From contig CM053256.1 in NCBI GenBank assembly GCA_028583405.1, forward strand, positions 6,655,527-6,719,526: a DNA stretch of 64,000 nt. Direction: 5' to 3'. The first letter of the stretch is position 1, and every line of letters begins with the position of its first letter. Below the pieces are notes generated by a model that was given only the letters and a program-made list of their open reading frames with translations, was not told the origin of the DNA and did not search any database. Positions 13,523 to 25,828 of this stretch are shown here, in pieces. Made by a program: the position numbers and the translations under genes. The stretch comes from Pogonophryne albipinna. Its lineage: Eukaryota > Chordata > Actinopteri > Perciformes > Artedidraconidae.

Positions 13523-16500
13523 GTAAGGGGATGCTTTCATTGTTGTGGTGGGTACAGTTTCACTTTGAAGAACGTGAGACAATTCTAGGTTCATTTGTTT
13601 TCAGGGGAACACTGATATTCTTCAGATGTTGCAACGTGTTTAAGCAGCCAGATCAGAAACAACTAGATTGTACTCCTGTCTATAGAGTTTTCTAATAGTT
13701 TTAACTGAATTTCATCAGAATTTTCCAGATAAGTCAAAAATATTTTTGCTTTCCTGTGTCATCTTGCAAGGCGGTTTTACCTACAAAAAGTAGCGCAATA
13801 TAATTTATGTATCATAAAATCTTGTGTATAAGGATATGTTGAAGTTCTACTTGGAATGTAATAGAAATATAAGAGAAATAACCACAAAAAACTGAAGAAA
13901 TGAGCCCAAACAAAAGCTAAAAACCAACCGCAAAACCTTCATTTCAAATAAAAGGTATTTCATCGGCAGCAGTGTCAATTTTAAATACCCATTTATGAGT
14001 TCTTGAAAAAGTGTATGTCATACTATTTGGCGTAAGTGTATAGCGCCGCTGGATAGCACATACCTGTCCAACAGACCCCTATGTTTTGATCTACTATATA
14101 CAATGTAGTCTATATTTAAATGTATGTATGACAGAAGCATGGAGTGTTTATACTGGGTGTTCTTTTCCCATGCTCCAGAAGTACGGAAGAATCTTCTCTG
14201 TTTTAGCTACAAGGTCTGTAAAATATACATTTATATCTAGTAAAACACATATAGAAAGAGTGAATGAGCGATCAATGAGGGCTCCACTGGTGAGGTCTAG
14301 ATGCTCTGTTCACAGCCGTCAGCCTCACTTACTATTAACTAAAGTGGGATGAATGACCTGTCAAATGTAATCCTCCCCCCTATGGGTCTCCCAATTACCT
14401 CCGCCGCCTGACCCAGTGCGTTAGTTCATCATCAGCCGATGTAGTGGATTGTTGCCACACGGGATGGACTTTAAGAATTAGCAAGTCAAATCTGAGGGGG
14501 GGATTTCATTGGCTTATAATGAGCGATAACAGGCTCTTACGGTGTTCGTACAAAAACAGAGAACATTAGGATACATGAGGAAAGTGAGCAGGGAGTGTCC
14601 TTCAAGATATTAGGCTAATGAAATGTAGGGTGACTCCGAACTGTGCTGTTTGAAAGGTAAAAATCAGCGTTAAATAACTAAAGCCAGTGCTTAATATATG
14701 ACTGAAGCCCTAACACTAAAAGGAATGTACCGAAAGGATATCGAACAAAAGTAAACTCATAACAAAATAGATAACAGTGTTAGTTAAATAATCCAAATGC
14801 AGTGTACAGACGTGTTTGCCCTTTAAATCTCCATACTAGATTTATTTGGAAAACGTATTCTAGAGTGCAATTAGGAGCAGTAATGGGTGCAATGAGTCTA
14901 ACAGGCACACACACGAGGACCGAAACAGTGACAGACAGGAAGGCAAACAAGAGATTTCTTTGTTGAGCGCTTCACTGGATAGGAACATTCACAGTGTCTG
15001 TGCTTTGAATGAAATTCATCAAATCTGTTTTCCGTCTTCAAACCCTCTTCCATATTTTATCGATTCTAACTGAGTTACGAAAGATTTATTCGATCATCCT
15101 CAAACTTTGAAGGAAAAGTCTGTTTCCACTAGATAGTTACACTTGTTTATCCGCCTTTTCTACTCAGCTGGAAATATATCTATTTGGCGTTACATTCAAG
15201 CAGGTAAGTGTATTAACATTTTTGTTAAAATGTAGTGTTTCTGTCCAATTACAGAATAATGAGGAGCCAGCAACTATGTACATCGTCATCATACGTCTCA
15301 TTATTTCCTTTTAAGCCAGGTTGCCTAGTAAAGAAATGGAGTGCCAAAAGAAGGAGAAGAGAAACAGACATGAAAATAAAGGTGCTGCATGGGCCAAATG
15401 GATTTTCTATTGTGAGGAAGGTTGAACATTGGTCTTTATTTGCTTTCACTGGCTATCTCTTGTTGTTTTTATATCTTTATATGTTTTCCACTCTCCAACA
15501 CTCAACCCTCTCCCCACTCCAGACACCACTTCTTGTTTGTCTCTTCCTTTTCAATTTATTTCTCAATTTTCTGAAACCCTGACCCTTTGTCTTCCTCCTT
15601 CCTCTGCTTTCTTTGCACGTGCCCTCTCAAAGACATGGTGTTTTTTCACCAGGTATAAATGTTCCCTCCGGATTTTCCCATTGCTCTTCACCGCTGACCC
15701 CTGTCACACAACTGGGCCCTATCAGGATGAAATATTAAACTAGGAGAGCTCCTTCAAGGCATTTGGCAGCCTCACAGTCTCTTCCCCTCTTCAGCGGAGA
15801 TAAAAGATAACAATATAACACCGTAGCCCCCCTCTGCACCAGGTCCTCCTGCAACGTTAAGGCATTACATTCAGCACGGCTGTTATGCTGCTAAAAATGG
15901 CTACAAGGCTTCCACATAGACAGTTTAAAATAAATATTAAACTAATTAAAGGCTTTTCTTTGTGGCCAATGAGTCCTGCCTGTCCACTGAATCAAGGCTT
16001 TGACATCTGCCATCTTAAAACATCCAAGGTCCGATAAAACAAGATGAAATACTCCATAGAACCAGCATTTGTTGTACAATGTTACTTAACAAATGCAAGA
16101 AAGCTTTCGTTCTGTTGTTATTTAACACTGTTTTAGATATTTTGTCACAGTGACCTGAATGAATCCCATTTTGGTTGAAAAAAAACTTGATATTGTCATA
16201 TTTGATGCTGCAGTGGACTGCATAGAGCATGTCATGTTTTATACTGCCAGCTTCCATACAAACAGAGTATAAACGAATACAACTGTTTCATCTGTAAATG
16301 GGTGTATTAAGTAGTGATGACATTGCAGCCAATAGTCAAAGGAACATCTATGAAAGCTGTGTTTTTAGTACCTATCACTTAACGCTGTACAAAAAGAAGT
16401 ATAACGCCACCTACAGAAATCAGCATCACGTAAGATTTCAGTAAAGCAAATATTCAAAAATCCTACTAATCGATACAAAATATACAATATTTATGAATAA

Positions 16501-19500
16501 TATTTTGTTTATGGAAAGGATCATGTGCTTTAAATATGTGTTCATCTTTTATTATTACTGTTTTAAAGTCTAAAAAAGTCGGGCATTAAAAGTGTTTTTG
16601 CATCTGATTCACCGTCCTTGCTGTGAAACTCAAGCGGATGGAGTTCGATAAATTCCCACTCAGGCTAATTTCTAATCTATCATTTTCTATCGAAGTGATC
16701 CAGCTACACCCACAGGATGGAGGAGAGTGTCTCACTCATGACAGGGTTCAATAGAAACTAAGATTAAACGATTTATCTTCTCATAATATTCCACCATGAA
16801 TATCAAACAACGCTGATACCGTGGTAATGAGAGAGGAGCCCGAGGAGTGTGGCCATCTATTGGATTTTCAAAAATCAATGCCCTTAGATGGAAAAAATGC
16901 ATGAGCCACCTGCAGACACTGGATCTGAACAATACAACGTATCCCTATGACTCTCCTCAAAGAACCTGCGGGTCATCATGTTTCTTATCCTGCTTTCATT
17001 AAAGTTAGTATTCGTTAGCTTCACCTAATGCAGGAAAAGTTTGCTGAGCACGCATGCTCTTTATCAACACTCCCTGATTTTCATTTATTTAGTTTTACAT
17101 ATTAATGCATATTATCTGCTACAGAAAAGCCTACAGAGGATACAAACTCATCAACTCCACTCGAGGGGCTTCCCTTCTGGTACTGTGTGCTCCTCAAAGT
17201 GCAACACAACGACATTTATTATATTTTCTCTACATGGATTTCCCAAGGCAAAGCTAGGAATTCAAACTAACTTTCAGCCCACTTTCCTCAACTCCAAAGC
17301 GGCTTCCAACTTCTTAACAGGACTTTGCAGCTGAAATGATTTATGGTTGACCCTCGTTTGAGTTCTCTGAGCACACAGGGGACAGATTTGTGTAAGAGAA
17401 AAAATGCTAGTCGTGAGAAAAATAGGTAAAAAATAGCTTTACAGAGTGGAAGTATCACTGTGGACAAGCAGGGTGTGTCCATAGACCTCATTTGACTGTC
17501 AGCCCCAGGCCGCCTCATCAAAACCATGATTTAGTCCTGAGAGTATGTCACTCTCATAAATCCTTGGGTCAACCCTGTCTCCGTTCAAAAAGACACAGTT
17601 GAATTCTCCCTCTGGGACCGGTGTGCTTTTCATTATGGGAACAATGGTGTTGCAGGTGCGAACTGCTTGCACTCACGCACCAGCTGGTTTTGTTTTGACA
17701 TTAAAACACGGCACAACGCAAGTCCAACGCTGACACACACACAAAGTTAAGGAGATTACTGAGGGACAGATGTCAGAGACAGAGTATGTTCAGCTCTGGG
17801 AAAGTCACACAGCTGTCTTTAAGGGTAATAGCACACGGCATGTGTTTGCAATGTGCAGTTTGTTATATTTCACTGGTATAAACATTTCTTTCTGGCAGAA
17901 ACAATCCCCGGATGAGTTAAGCCTCAATGGGCAAAGACAAACCACAACTTTTCTGGCTAAGTAGCGGCAGGCCTCCAGTGAGACGGGCTGTTAACATGAG
18001 AGAGAAGAAGATAATAATATGAACTACTCTTCCTGTAAACTTCCAAATTGAACCCAGCCATAATATCACAATGTCATCCAGGGCAATCATTTCCCAACTC
18101 TTTGGCTTGTGAGCTTTTAAAGGAAAGAGATGTTGACTAACAACCCTTTGTCACGGTTTGAATAAAAGAGTGATGTTTAATAATTTTCAGCAGCCTGACA
18201 AGGTAAAACCATCCAGTATTTCAGTAGTGAGACAAAAATATTACTTATGATCTTGCCAATTGATGAGTTTCAGGTTTTTTCGTGTGAACTAAAGCCTTTA
18301 GATGTGAAGGAAGCAAAACGTTCTTCAATATGATGGGAACGGCTTTCACTCGTGGAGCAGTTTTACATCATTCTTACTTTCTTTAATTATCTGCACTTTT
18401 GTGTTTGGTAGGAAATATACACACATTTTGACATCTGACAGTAAAGTGTATTTAACTGTTGACTAGACTGGAGTATGTAGTCTAATCTAGAGTAATGTTA
18501 CCTAATGTGAGTGCTATTTTAATTGCATCCACTCAGCAGGGGTTTAACCACAATTGGCCCTAAACTTAACAAACTCTGGCTATTTGTAATGCTCATGTGC
18601 ATTCAGATGAGTTTTAAATGAACTACAGAAGGCAGTTTCTATAAACCTCAAACTGTGTGCATGTTGTCTAGGTCCGCTGCTTTTAAAGTTGTTTTACAGA
18701 AATGCTGCTCATCCTTCTCTCACAAACTTAAAATCAAATAAAGTGCTGCTTTTAACGGCAAAATAAATTCTTGAATCTTTAAATTGAGTCGTTTTCCCCA
18801 TTTTAGGATGAGCAGATGGGGATTTAAAGCTGACATATTTTTGTTATCGCCTCAAAGAACCTCAAGCACATGGCAAAAAAGCAAAAACAGATTGTTTCTA
18901 TCTTCCATTCCTCTCCTACATCCAAGCCTCTAACTATGTGCACTAAAACACAGGAGAGAAACAAATACACATCACTGTCCTTCAACTCAAACCTGTGTTC
19001 ATCAGTTATGCACCGTGGTTGACATTTCACGGAATTCAAACACCCAGAGGAGTTTTAAAGTTGTTATGCTGACTGGTGTGGAGTACCAGTAGGTCACCGA
19101 GACAAGGATGAGACACTGGACTGTAGCATCGGCACAACTCGTCTGGGAAGCTGGCTCTAAGCTCCTCCATAAAAAATCATCTTGAGCTCCCCACTATTAT
19201 CTCTGCATTCCACAGGAGAGAGCGCGGAGAGCTGGCAGCTATCCAGAGAGAGTGAAATATTATCGTGGGAGAACACATAGAGACGAGCTCCGCCAACATA
19301 AAGCTTCCACTCAGTTCAGGGGGTTAAAAAGCCCCAGAGCACGGGCTAAATGATAAGGGCCGCTGCGCTGCACATTAGACAGATATCCACTCCACTCCAC
19401 TCCAGCAGGTGTGACTCGCTGGAGGGGAGCAGCGTGGTGGTCCCGCTCGCTCTAAAGCTTTGATCATTTCCCGTCGTTTGGTGCACTCGCACGCTTTCCA

Positions 19501-20836
19501 CTGGGATACATTTTATTGAGTCCATCAAATGTTTATGGAACATGTGTAAATCAAATGAGAGTATGCAAAACAGCCCCGACTCGTCCTTTGTTCTTTTTAT
19601 TGTATCTTCACAGAGCATGATTTGGGTGATAATTCTTCATTTGAAAGTCAACATTAAAAGTAAAAAATAAATATAAAAAGCTGAAGGGAAGAAGGAGCTG
19701 CTGGTTCATAGTTGTACTATGCTGGATCCTTTTTTAAAGATTGTACTTAGATGATATCCAACTAAACGGAATAGTCTCTTCGATAATGTAACAATACCAT
19801 AGGTATCGGATAATAACTTTTTGACGTGACAAATTGAAATGATAATATTGCTTCCAGTTTTAAGTGTTACGGCTATAGGCGTGTTGACAACAGCCCATTC
19901 ACATATCCAGCAGAAAAACAGCAACATTAGCCCTCATTTGGAGTGGGAATCTCTAGATTTTCAGCTGCAATTCAAAAGGTCATATCATCGGATAAATACA
20001 GATAATGAGAACATTGAGCGAGAACTAAAGCAGTAATGTTTAGGGCTTTAAAATCAATCGTAGAGCAGAAAGATGCTAAAATGCTTCAAAGAGCCGAGAG
20101 AAGCAGCCGAGTCAAGTGATAATTATTACAAATGTTCACCTTACATATTGTCAATATATAAACACATCTCAAATACATGATAAACTGTTTTTGGCGTTTT
20201 TTTGGCCCTTTGGTAATTGGCCATCCCATAATACTACAATACAGATGAGCCTCAGCTTATGTTGCTATGGAGAGCTTTGGACACAGGTGCAGATGAAACT
20301 TCACGCTGAAAAACTCATTAACTGTTTCTTTTCTGACCCGTAAAACAAGGTTAATCTCACCTACAGAGCTCAACTGTTCCTTCAAACAGCCATCAATGAG
20401 CCCATCATCTGACTGACAGTAAACACATCGGGGATTTGATTCTTGGAAGTGCTCCACTGTCACCTTACATCGACCATGGACAAACCAATGGGATATTTAC
20501 TTCTAGTGCCGTGAACGCACAATAGGATTCCTCTGGCTTCACTGCGTTATGTGCTTTGTCGAAAAGCACATTACAGCCATCGAAGCTAACATTGACTTAG
20601 CGAGGGTGGGTACACATTTAAATGGACTGTGATGCTGTCGTGGGAGCACACGGAGGCCTCTGTGTCATTGCTGCTCCAGGACTACAAAGCAATTTCCCAG
20701 CGTGCAGATCTGCGCACAGAATCGATAAATCACATTCCTGATTACTCTGCAGGGGGAAATGGAGGGGGAAATGGAGGTTGTATTGTTTCTTCAAGACAAA
20801 TGTAAGCTCCGGGCAAGATAGATCTTATTTTCCGGG

Positions 20837-20884
20837 CCAAAGAAAGACACACACACGCACACACTCACACACACAAACACACAC
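20837..20884. repeat. imperfect (CA)n microsatellite
   Basis: Alternating CA units interrupted by G and T substitutions. No function is implied. Confidence 0.8.
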
Positions 20885-21329
20885 CTCGACCACTCTGTTA
20901 AACTGAAAACTACTTTTGCCCCGTTCACTTTTCCCTTTCATTACACTCCAAAACTCAGCCGTTCCTGTTGAGCTCTCCCTCTTTTCCTCCCCTTTTTCTT
21001 CTCACGTTTGCTCCATTTCTTTCGAGGTGGCAATCTCAATAACTCTTCCACGACTGAATCAATTGAAAGTTGCAGAGCAATCCAAAAAGTTCTTCAAAGC
21101 TCTCGTTCTGTTTCTTTCCCCATGGAATGGCCTCTTTGCTGTAAATTAACTTTAAGGCATCCTCAACACATTGAGTTTCAAATCAGGTCAACAGCAACAC
21201 AGCATACACAGTATACAGTAGGTTTAGGTTCCCAGGTATCAGACGGAGGGGCTTTTTTAGAGGACACAATATTCAGATTTTCAGGTTCATAACTGTATGT
21301 GGTGTCTCTACTTTGACATGTTTACATAC

Positions 21330-21700
21330 TTTAACGTTCGAAAAGGTCTTTATTGTTCTCATACTGCCTGTGCTGGATCGCCTCTTTTCACCCTCTGTCT
21401 GAAACCAGAGCCCAGTCTGCTCCGATTGGTTAGCTGGCCGGCTCTGTTGTGATTGGTCAACCTCTTAGAGTTGTCCCGCCTCTTTGCCTATCAAATACAA
21501 TGTGTTGGAGCACTGACCAATAGAAGCGCAAGTGTTACATAGTGATTACATTATGTTATGGAAGTAAACAAAGGAGTCCAATGGAGGCGTTTCAGGCAGG
21601 TGGGGCTTAGTGTGTGGGAAGGCTCGTTTAAAGGTTTCAATATGAGTGAGGCTAGTTGTTTAACTCCTCAATTTTGCACTCTATGCCCTTTTTTGTTTTT
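21330..21700. repeat. probable dispersed repeat
   Basis: The block containing CTGAAACCAGAGCCCAGTC, TGATTGGTTAGCTGGCC and GTGATTGGTCAACC resembles, from memory, a repeat common in percomorph genomes. No terminal repeats were identified in the window, so limits are approximate and the class is unknown. Confidence 0.35.
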
Positions 21701-23206
21701 GTACAAGCGCCCTAAATGCCTGAAGTTGAAAAGATGTATGATGAATAAAGGATGAATAGTGTTCAATGTTGCTGGATACCCAGAGCTATATGACTAAACA
21801 ACACGGCATTTACCATGATAAAAACAGTAGTCCTTGAGGGAGTGTGGTACTTGAGATTTCCTTCATTCAAAAATGTTCTATTAAATAAAAGCTACCATTC
21901 ACTTTATGTTTTTCTGTCAAGCTTACCTCGTTGGTAAAACATTTTGAAATAATTCTGTCCGATCTGAGCGCCTTCAACAACATAAAAAGGCAGAGAGATT
22001 CGCCTCGCGTTTTCAACCTGCAAAACCCATTCACACTTTTTCTGTTGCTTGGTATTCTGATTTTAGCATTCAATTTTGATCATTAAGTTCACTGATTTCA
22101 CTCCGGTTGCAGGATTAATTTGCTCATTATACGTTGAGAAAATACATTGAATTCCTAACGGCAGGGAAGTAATACATTGTGACAGGTTGGTCATCATTTC
22201 TCGTTCTTGGCTGCTCTTAATCCACATTCTGTCCCTAAAAAAAGAAATAAAGCAAACATTGAATCTATTCCCTAATCATATGAAAACAAATGAGGAATGT
22301 TATGTTAGACAGAGCCCGAAAACTGTGATTGCAACAGACATGTTTGATTAATTTCATCAAGATCTGTCACTGATATATTTATCAACAGGACAAGCCGAGG
22401 TGCTGCCATAAATGAATATATGGCCACTGACTCTGATGTGTCCAACTAAGGCCTACATGTTGATTACATTCTCCACAATAGAATAATATATTACACTGAC
22501 ATGCACACTTGCACATAGACTTTTATAAATATTTATCAAATTCATAATTATTCACATATGTATTTATGCCCCATTACATTGTTACATTACATTGTACATT
22601 TATTTATTTATTATGTTGCTGCTTTGATACCTGCATTTTCTATGAGGATTAATACGTTTTATTTTATCTTATCTTAAACTGTGAAAATTAGGCAATGGAC
22701 AATCTAAAGTAAGTCAAGTTTAGATTTCTAATAGAGATATTCATGTGAATATTCTGTTATCTTCATCTTGCTTCGTGTGTTTTTTAAGAGAAGGAAAGTG
22801 TGATTAAAATGCAGCCTGTTTTTCTATTTATTCCATCAACATATGTTCACCACATTTAATTTACTCATGCATGTAAGTTATTAATTTGTGCACACATTAT
22901 GCTCATGTGCCTCTTAATTATCTTTGAGGTGTTTTTTTACACCTGATCGCAGTCCAACTATGGTTCGTTCAACTGATTGGGCTGGATCCATTCCTAGGTG
23001 GGAGAAGTACTTGAGTTAAAGGAGAAGTGCCAGAGTGTAGAAATACTCTGTTACAAGTAAAAATCCTGCAATCAAAAATATGACTCAAGTAAAAGTACAA
23101 AAGTATTAACATAAAAATATAATCATAGTACCAAAAGTAAAAGTACTCATTATGCAGATTGATCAATTTCAGAATAATTAATATTATATGTTTTTTTATT
23201 ATAATT

Positions 23207-23899
23207 TGTTACGGCTGCTGCCTTCCTGGTCGAGTGTTTTCAGCTGTGTGTGTTCTATGTAAATGAGCTGTGCGGTTGCCCTCCCGTCATTGGCTGCCAT
23301 CTCCTGGTCCGCCCCTGAAGATTGTGATTGGAGCAAGCCGGGCCCGACGCATTCCAATCGCAGCGCACAGCCGGCGCACACCTGCTGCGGAGGAGTACAA
23401 AGGCCGGGGACTGAGATCATTCGGGAGGCTCTGACATGTGGACAGACGCCTCTCGCTACTTGCTCTTAGAGAATTCTGTTAACTGTGGTTAAACTTGTGT
23501 GATTAGTAGTGTCTAGAGTAGCTTAGTTAGAGTGTAGAGTAGTTTAGTTAGTGTTTAGAGTAGCTTAGGATTTTGTGACTGTTGCCTTTTAGTTTAGCTG
23601 TGTTTTGTGTAGATTTTTTGGGTAGTTGTACCACTTTTAAAGTGAGGTTTTTGTTTCGTTCTCTATTTAGTATATTAGTATTTATTTTCCCTGTATGCCA
23701 TTAGACTCCTTTTGTTAGAGTCCTCCCTTTGTTTGGTTATTTGTCAACCTGTGCTCTTTTGGCCTTTTTTGTTGTTCCAGGCTGCATGCCTGCCATTTTG
23801 TTACACCCTAGTATAATAAAGCCATTTATAATTATTACCAATCCCATTCTGGTTGTGTTGCTTCCCTTTGGTTCCCCTAGCCCAGTAGGGAACGTAATA
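23207..23899 (+). repeat. 5' LTR of Gmr1-like element
   Basis: Begins TGTTACGGCTGC and ends ...GGGAACGTAATA. It carries a polyadenylation signal AATAAA at 23815-23820. It matches 25829-26525 almost throughout. The end is TA rather than the canonical CA in both copies. Confidence 0.9.
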
Positions 23900-23901
23900 C
23901 A

Positions 23902-23919
23902 TGGGGTCTCATCCGGGAT
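23902..23919 (+). promoter_or_regulatory. primer-binding site, proline-tRNA-like
   Basis: TGGGGTCTCATCCGGGAT lies two bases after the 5' LTR. It is complementary to a tRNA 3' end (TGG pairs with CCA) and differs at two positions from the well-known proline tRNA primer site. Proline tRNA is therefore the likely primer, though the tRNA set of this genome could contain a closer match. Confidence 0.75.
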
Positions 23920-24002
23920 AAATAAATTAATTCCTGGGGTTATAGGTGGTATTTTTATAGCTAAAAACAATTTGGTAAGGTTGTGTGCAGTTTTAGCTGA
24001 GT

Positions 24003-24542
24003 ATGGCACTTTTCGATTTTGAGTCTTTTTTTGTCTGTCCTTCATATGAGCAGTTGGATCAGTGTCGTAAAGACGATTTATTTGAGATTGCGCAACATTT
24101 CGGTCTCACAGTGGCAAAACAATTATTAAAAAAAGAATTGAAGGCTTTAGTAGTGGATGAGTTGGTGGAAAGGGGTTTTCTGGTGCTGCCTGCACAAGCT
24201 GAGCTCACTGTGCCTAATGTCCTTGCTAAGGGAGAGGGTAGTGACAGCGAGGGGAGCGAGCAGTGTAAAGCACCGTCCGCGCCGCCTCGCTATAGTCCAC
24301 CGTCTCCTGGTAGTCTAGATTCCCGGGAAGAGAGTAGACTCAAGGTCCGTCTCGCACGGCTTCAGTTGGAGGCTAAAGACAGGGAGCAAGACAGGCAGTT
24401 CCAGTTAGAAATAAGAAAGCTGGAAATCGACAAGGAAGTCCGGATACGTCAGCTGGAGCTAGACTCCGAGCTCCGGTGCTTTTGGCCATGTCGGAGGAAG
24501 CCTTCCACTTTCTTCTCATCCACCTGCTTTCAACGTGAGTAA
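24003..24542 (+). pseudogene. gag N-terminal part (broken), Gmr1-like element
   Basis: A 179-codon open frame beginning MALFDFESF and containing a charged helical segment (about residues 105-160; RLARLQLEAKDREQ, heptad-like, rich in E, K, R) that looks like a coiled coil. The N-terminal part (LFEIAQHFGL, LLKKELKALV) resembles the SAP-like start seen in SCAN-type gag proteins. The frame ends at 24542, while the following capsid is read one frame over from about 24511, so a single-base change separates the two. In an intact element this would be the upstream part of the capsid precursor. The start is 101 bases after the LTR. Confidence 0.7.
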
Positions 24543-25014
24543 AAATATCTCGTTAGTGCCGGTTTTCAGTGAGACTGAAGTGGATGCGTATTTTGGTGCG
24601 TTCGAGCGCATTGCTACAGCGTTGCGGTGGCCAGCTGAAGTTGGGGCTCTGATGGCAACGTGCAAATTATATGGAAAAGCTCAGGAAGCAGTTGCGGCTC
24701 TCACGTTAGAGGACAGCCTGCAGTATGACTCAGTGAATGTTGCCATCCTCAGAGTGTATGAGTTAGTCCCTGAAGCTTACCGGCAAAAGTTTAGACACCA
24801 TAGGAAGGGTCCTGATCAAACGCACGTCGAGTTCGCTAGGAAAAAGGGAATGTGTTTTGCTAAGTGGATTGCCTCATGTAATGCTACAGATTATTCTTCT
24901 CTGAAGGAATTGATTATGTTGGAGGAGTTTAAGAGATGTTTGCCCGATCGCATTGTTATGTACGTGAATGAACAGAAGGTAAACTCTCTCTCTGCTGCTG
25001 CTGTTAGCCGATGA
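24511..25014 (+). pseudogene. gag capsid region with SCAN-like domain (frameshifted)
   Basis: This frame encodes a capsid with FSETEVDAYFGAFE, a region typical of gypsy capsid N-termini. It is followed by a roughly 80-residue helical part: YRQKFRHHRKGPDQTHVEF, then ELIMLEEFKRCLP and DRIVMYVNEQ. The LxLEEFxxxLPxxIxxYV pattern is the hallmark of SCAN domains, dimerisation modules of vertebrate zinc-finger factors derived from Gmr1-like capsids. The frame stops at 25014; the continuation (ADEYVLTH) is in another frame. There is no ATG at its start and no independent gene is implied. Confidence 0.8.
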
Positions 25015-25330
25015 GTATGTGTTAACGCATAAATCTGTGTTTTCCCCTGTATCTACTGAGAGGTCACGCGGTGTGTCTGCCACACCATTTACTCAGCCAT
25101 CAAATGTGTATGATGTAACAAGAGAGAAGAGGGAGTGCTTTTACTGTCACCAACTTGGACATGTCATCGCCAACTGTGCAGCACTGAAGCGTAAAGAACA
25201 GCGGCAGAATATGTCCCCGCCAAAAGGTATTGGCCTGATTACCCATACCCGTGCACAGGCGAGTAAAAGTGTTCCTCATGTCCCATTGTCTGATCAAAAA
25301 CAGTGTGATTGTGCCGGTGCCTTCAGATGA
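25008..25330 (+). pseudogene. gag C-terminus with CCHC zinc knuckle (frameshifted)
   Basis: After the second frame change, the sequence encodes CFYCHQLGHVIANC, a canonical C-X2-C-X4-H-X4-C zinc knuckle as in retroelement nucleocapsids, at about 25136-25177. A basic tail (KRKEQRQ) follows. The frame runs out at 25330, with the reading apparently moving to another frame at about 25290. All four zinc ligands are present. Confidence 0.8.
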
Positions 25331-25703
25331 AGCTGTGTCCGAGGAGAAGCCAGAAATTGTGGCTCACCCTCGTGAGGATGTCGTGAGACCAGCGCAACAC
25401 GCCGGCTCAGACAAGCCTCTCGACTTTTCGACTCTCCCGGTAACCCGAGAGCGTCAGCTTGTTTATCGGATCCTAGTGTTGGTGTTAGCTCTACAACATG
25501 TTAAGATTCATGTTGGACCCAGCCTTTGGCCAATTGTGGTGTTTACCTGTTACGACCCCTTCATATTCTGCCCTAGCGTGTCCAAGCACAATCAGCGTCT
25601 CCTGCAATGGGCTCTGATTGTGCGGGACTACAACAGTAGACACCCGTCATTAAAGGGCTCAGAGAATGTGTTGGCCGATGCTTTGTCCAGGTTGAGTTTG
25701 TGA
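25280..25703 (+). pseudogene. pol remnant ending in RNase H
   Basis: The 3' half encodes the end of a Ty3/gypsy RNase H. LVLALQHVKIHVG, PIVVFTCYDPFIF, NQRLLQWAL and KGSENVLADALSRLSL line up with the usual order of motifs, and the stop codon follows directly. The position that is usually Asp in the TDHNP-type motif reads Cys (TCYDP), so the domain would be inactive even if expressed. The N-terminal half (PSDEAVSEEKPEIV) is probably the linker after gag. Protease, reverse transcriptase and integrase are absent. The deletion joint probably lies between 25400 and 25490. Confidence 0.75.
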
Positions 25704-25811
25704 TGTTAGTGTGTGTTATTAGGTAGGGTTGTTTAGTGATGTTAGAATGTGTGTTATTAGGAGTTTCGTTAGTGTGTTTAGTTTCACAAAACCTGTGGGT
25801 TTGTGTTTTAA

Positions 25812-25828
25812 GGGGGGGGGGGGGGGAG
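25812..25828 (+). promoter_or_regulatory. polypurine tract of the Gmr1-like element
   Basis: Fifteen consecutive G residues followed by AG stand directly before the 3' LTR, the correct position for plus-strand priming. The pure G run is unusually long and may vary by slippage or assembly. Confidence 0.75.

Noticed and set aside
23729..24022. 97- and 102-codon open frames across the 5' LTR end
   Set aside because: They cross the LTR/primer-site junction, and most of the sequence is repeated non-coding LTR.
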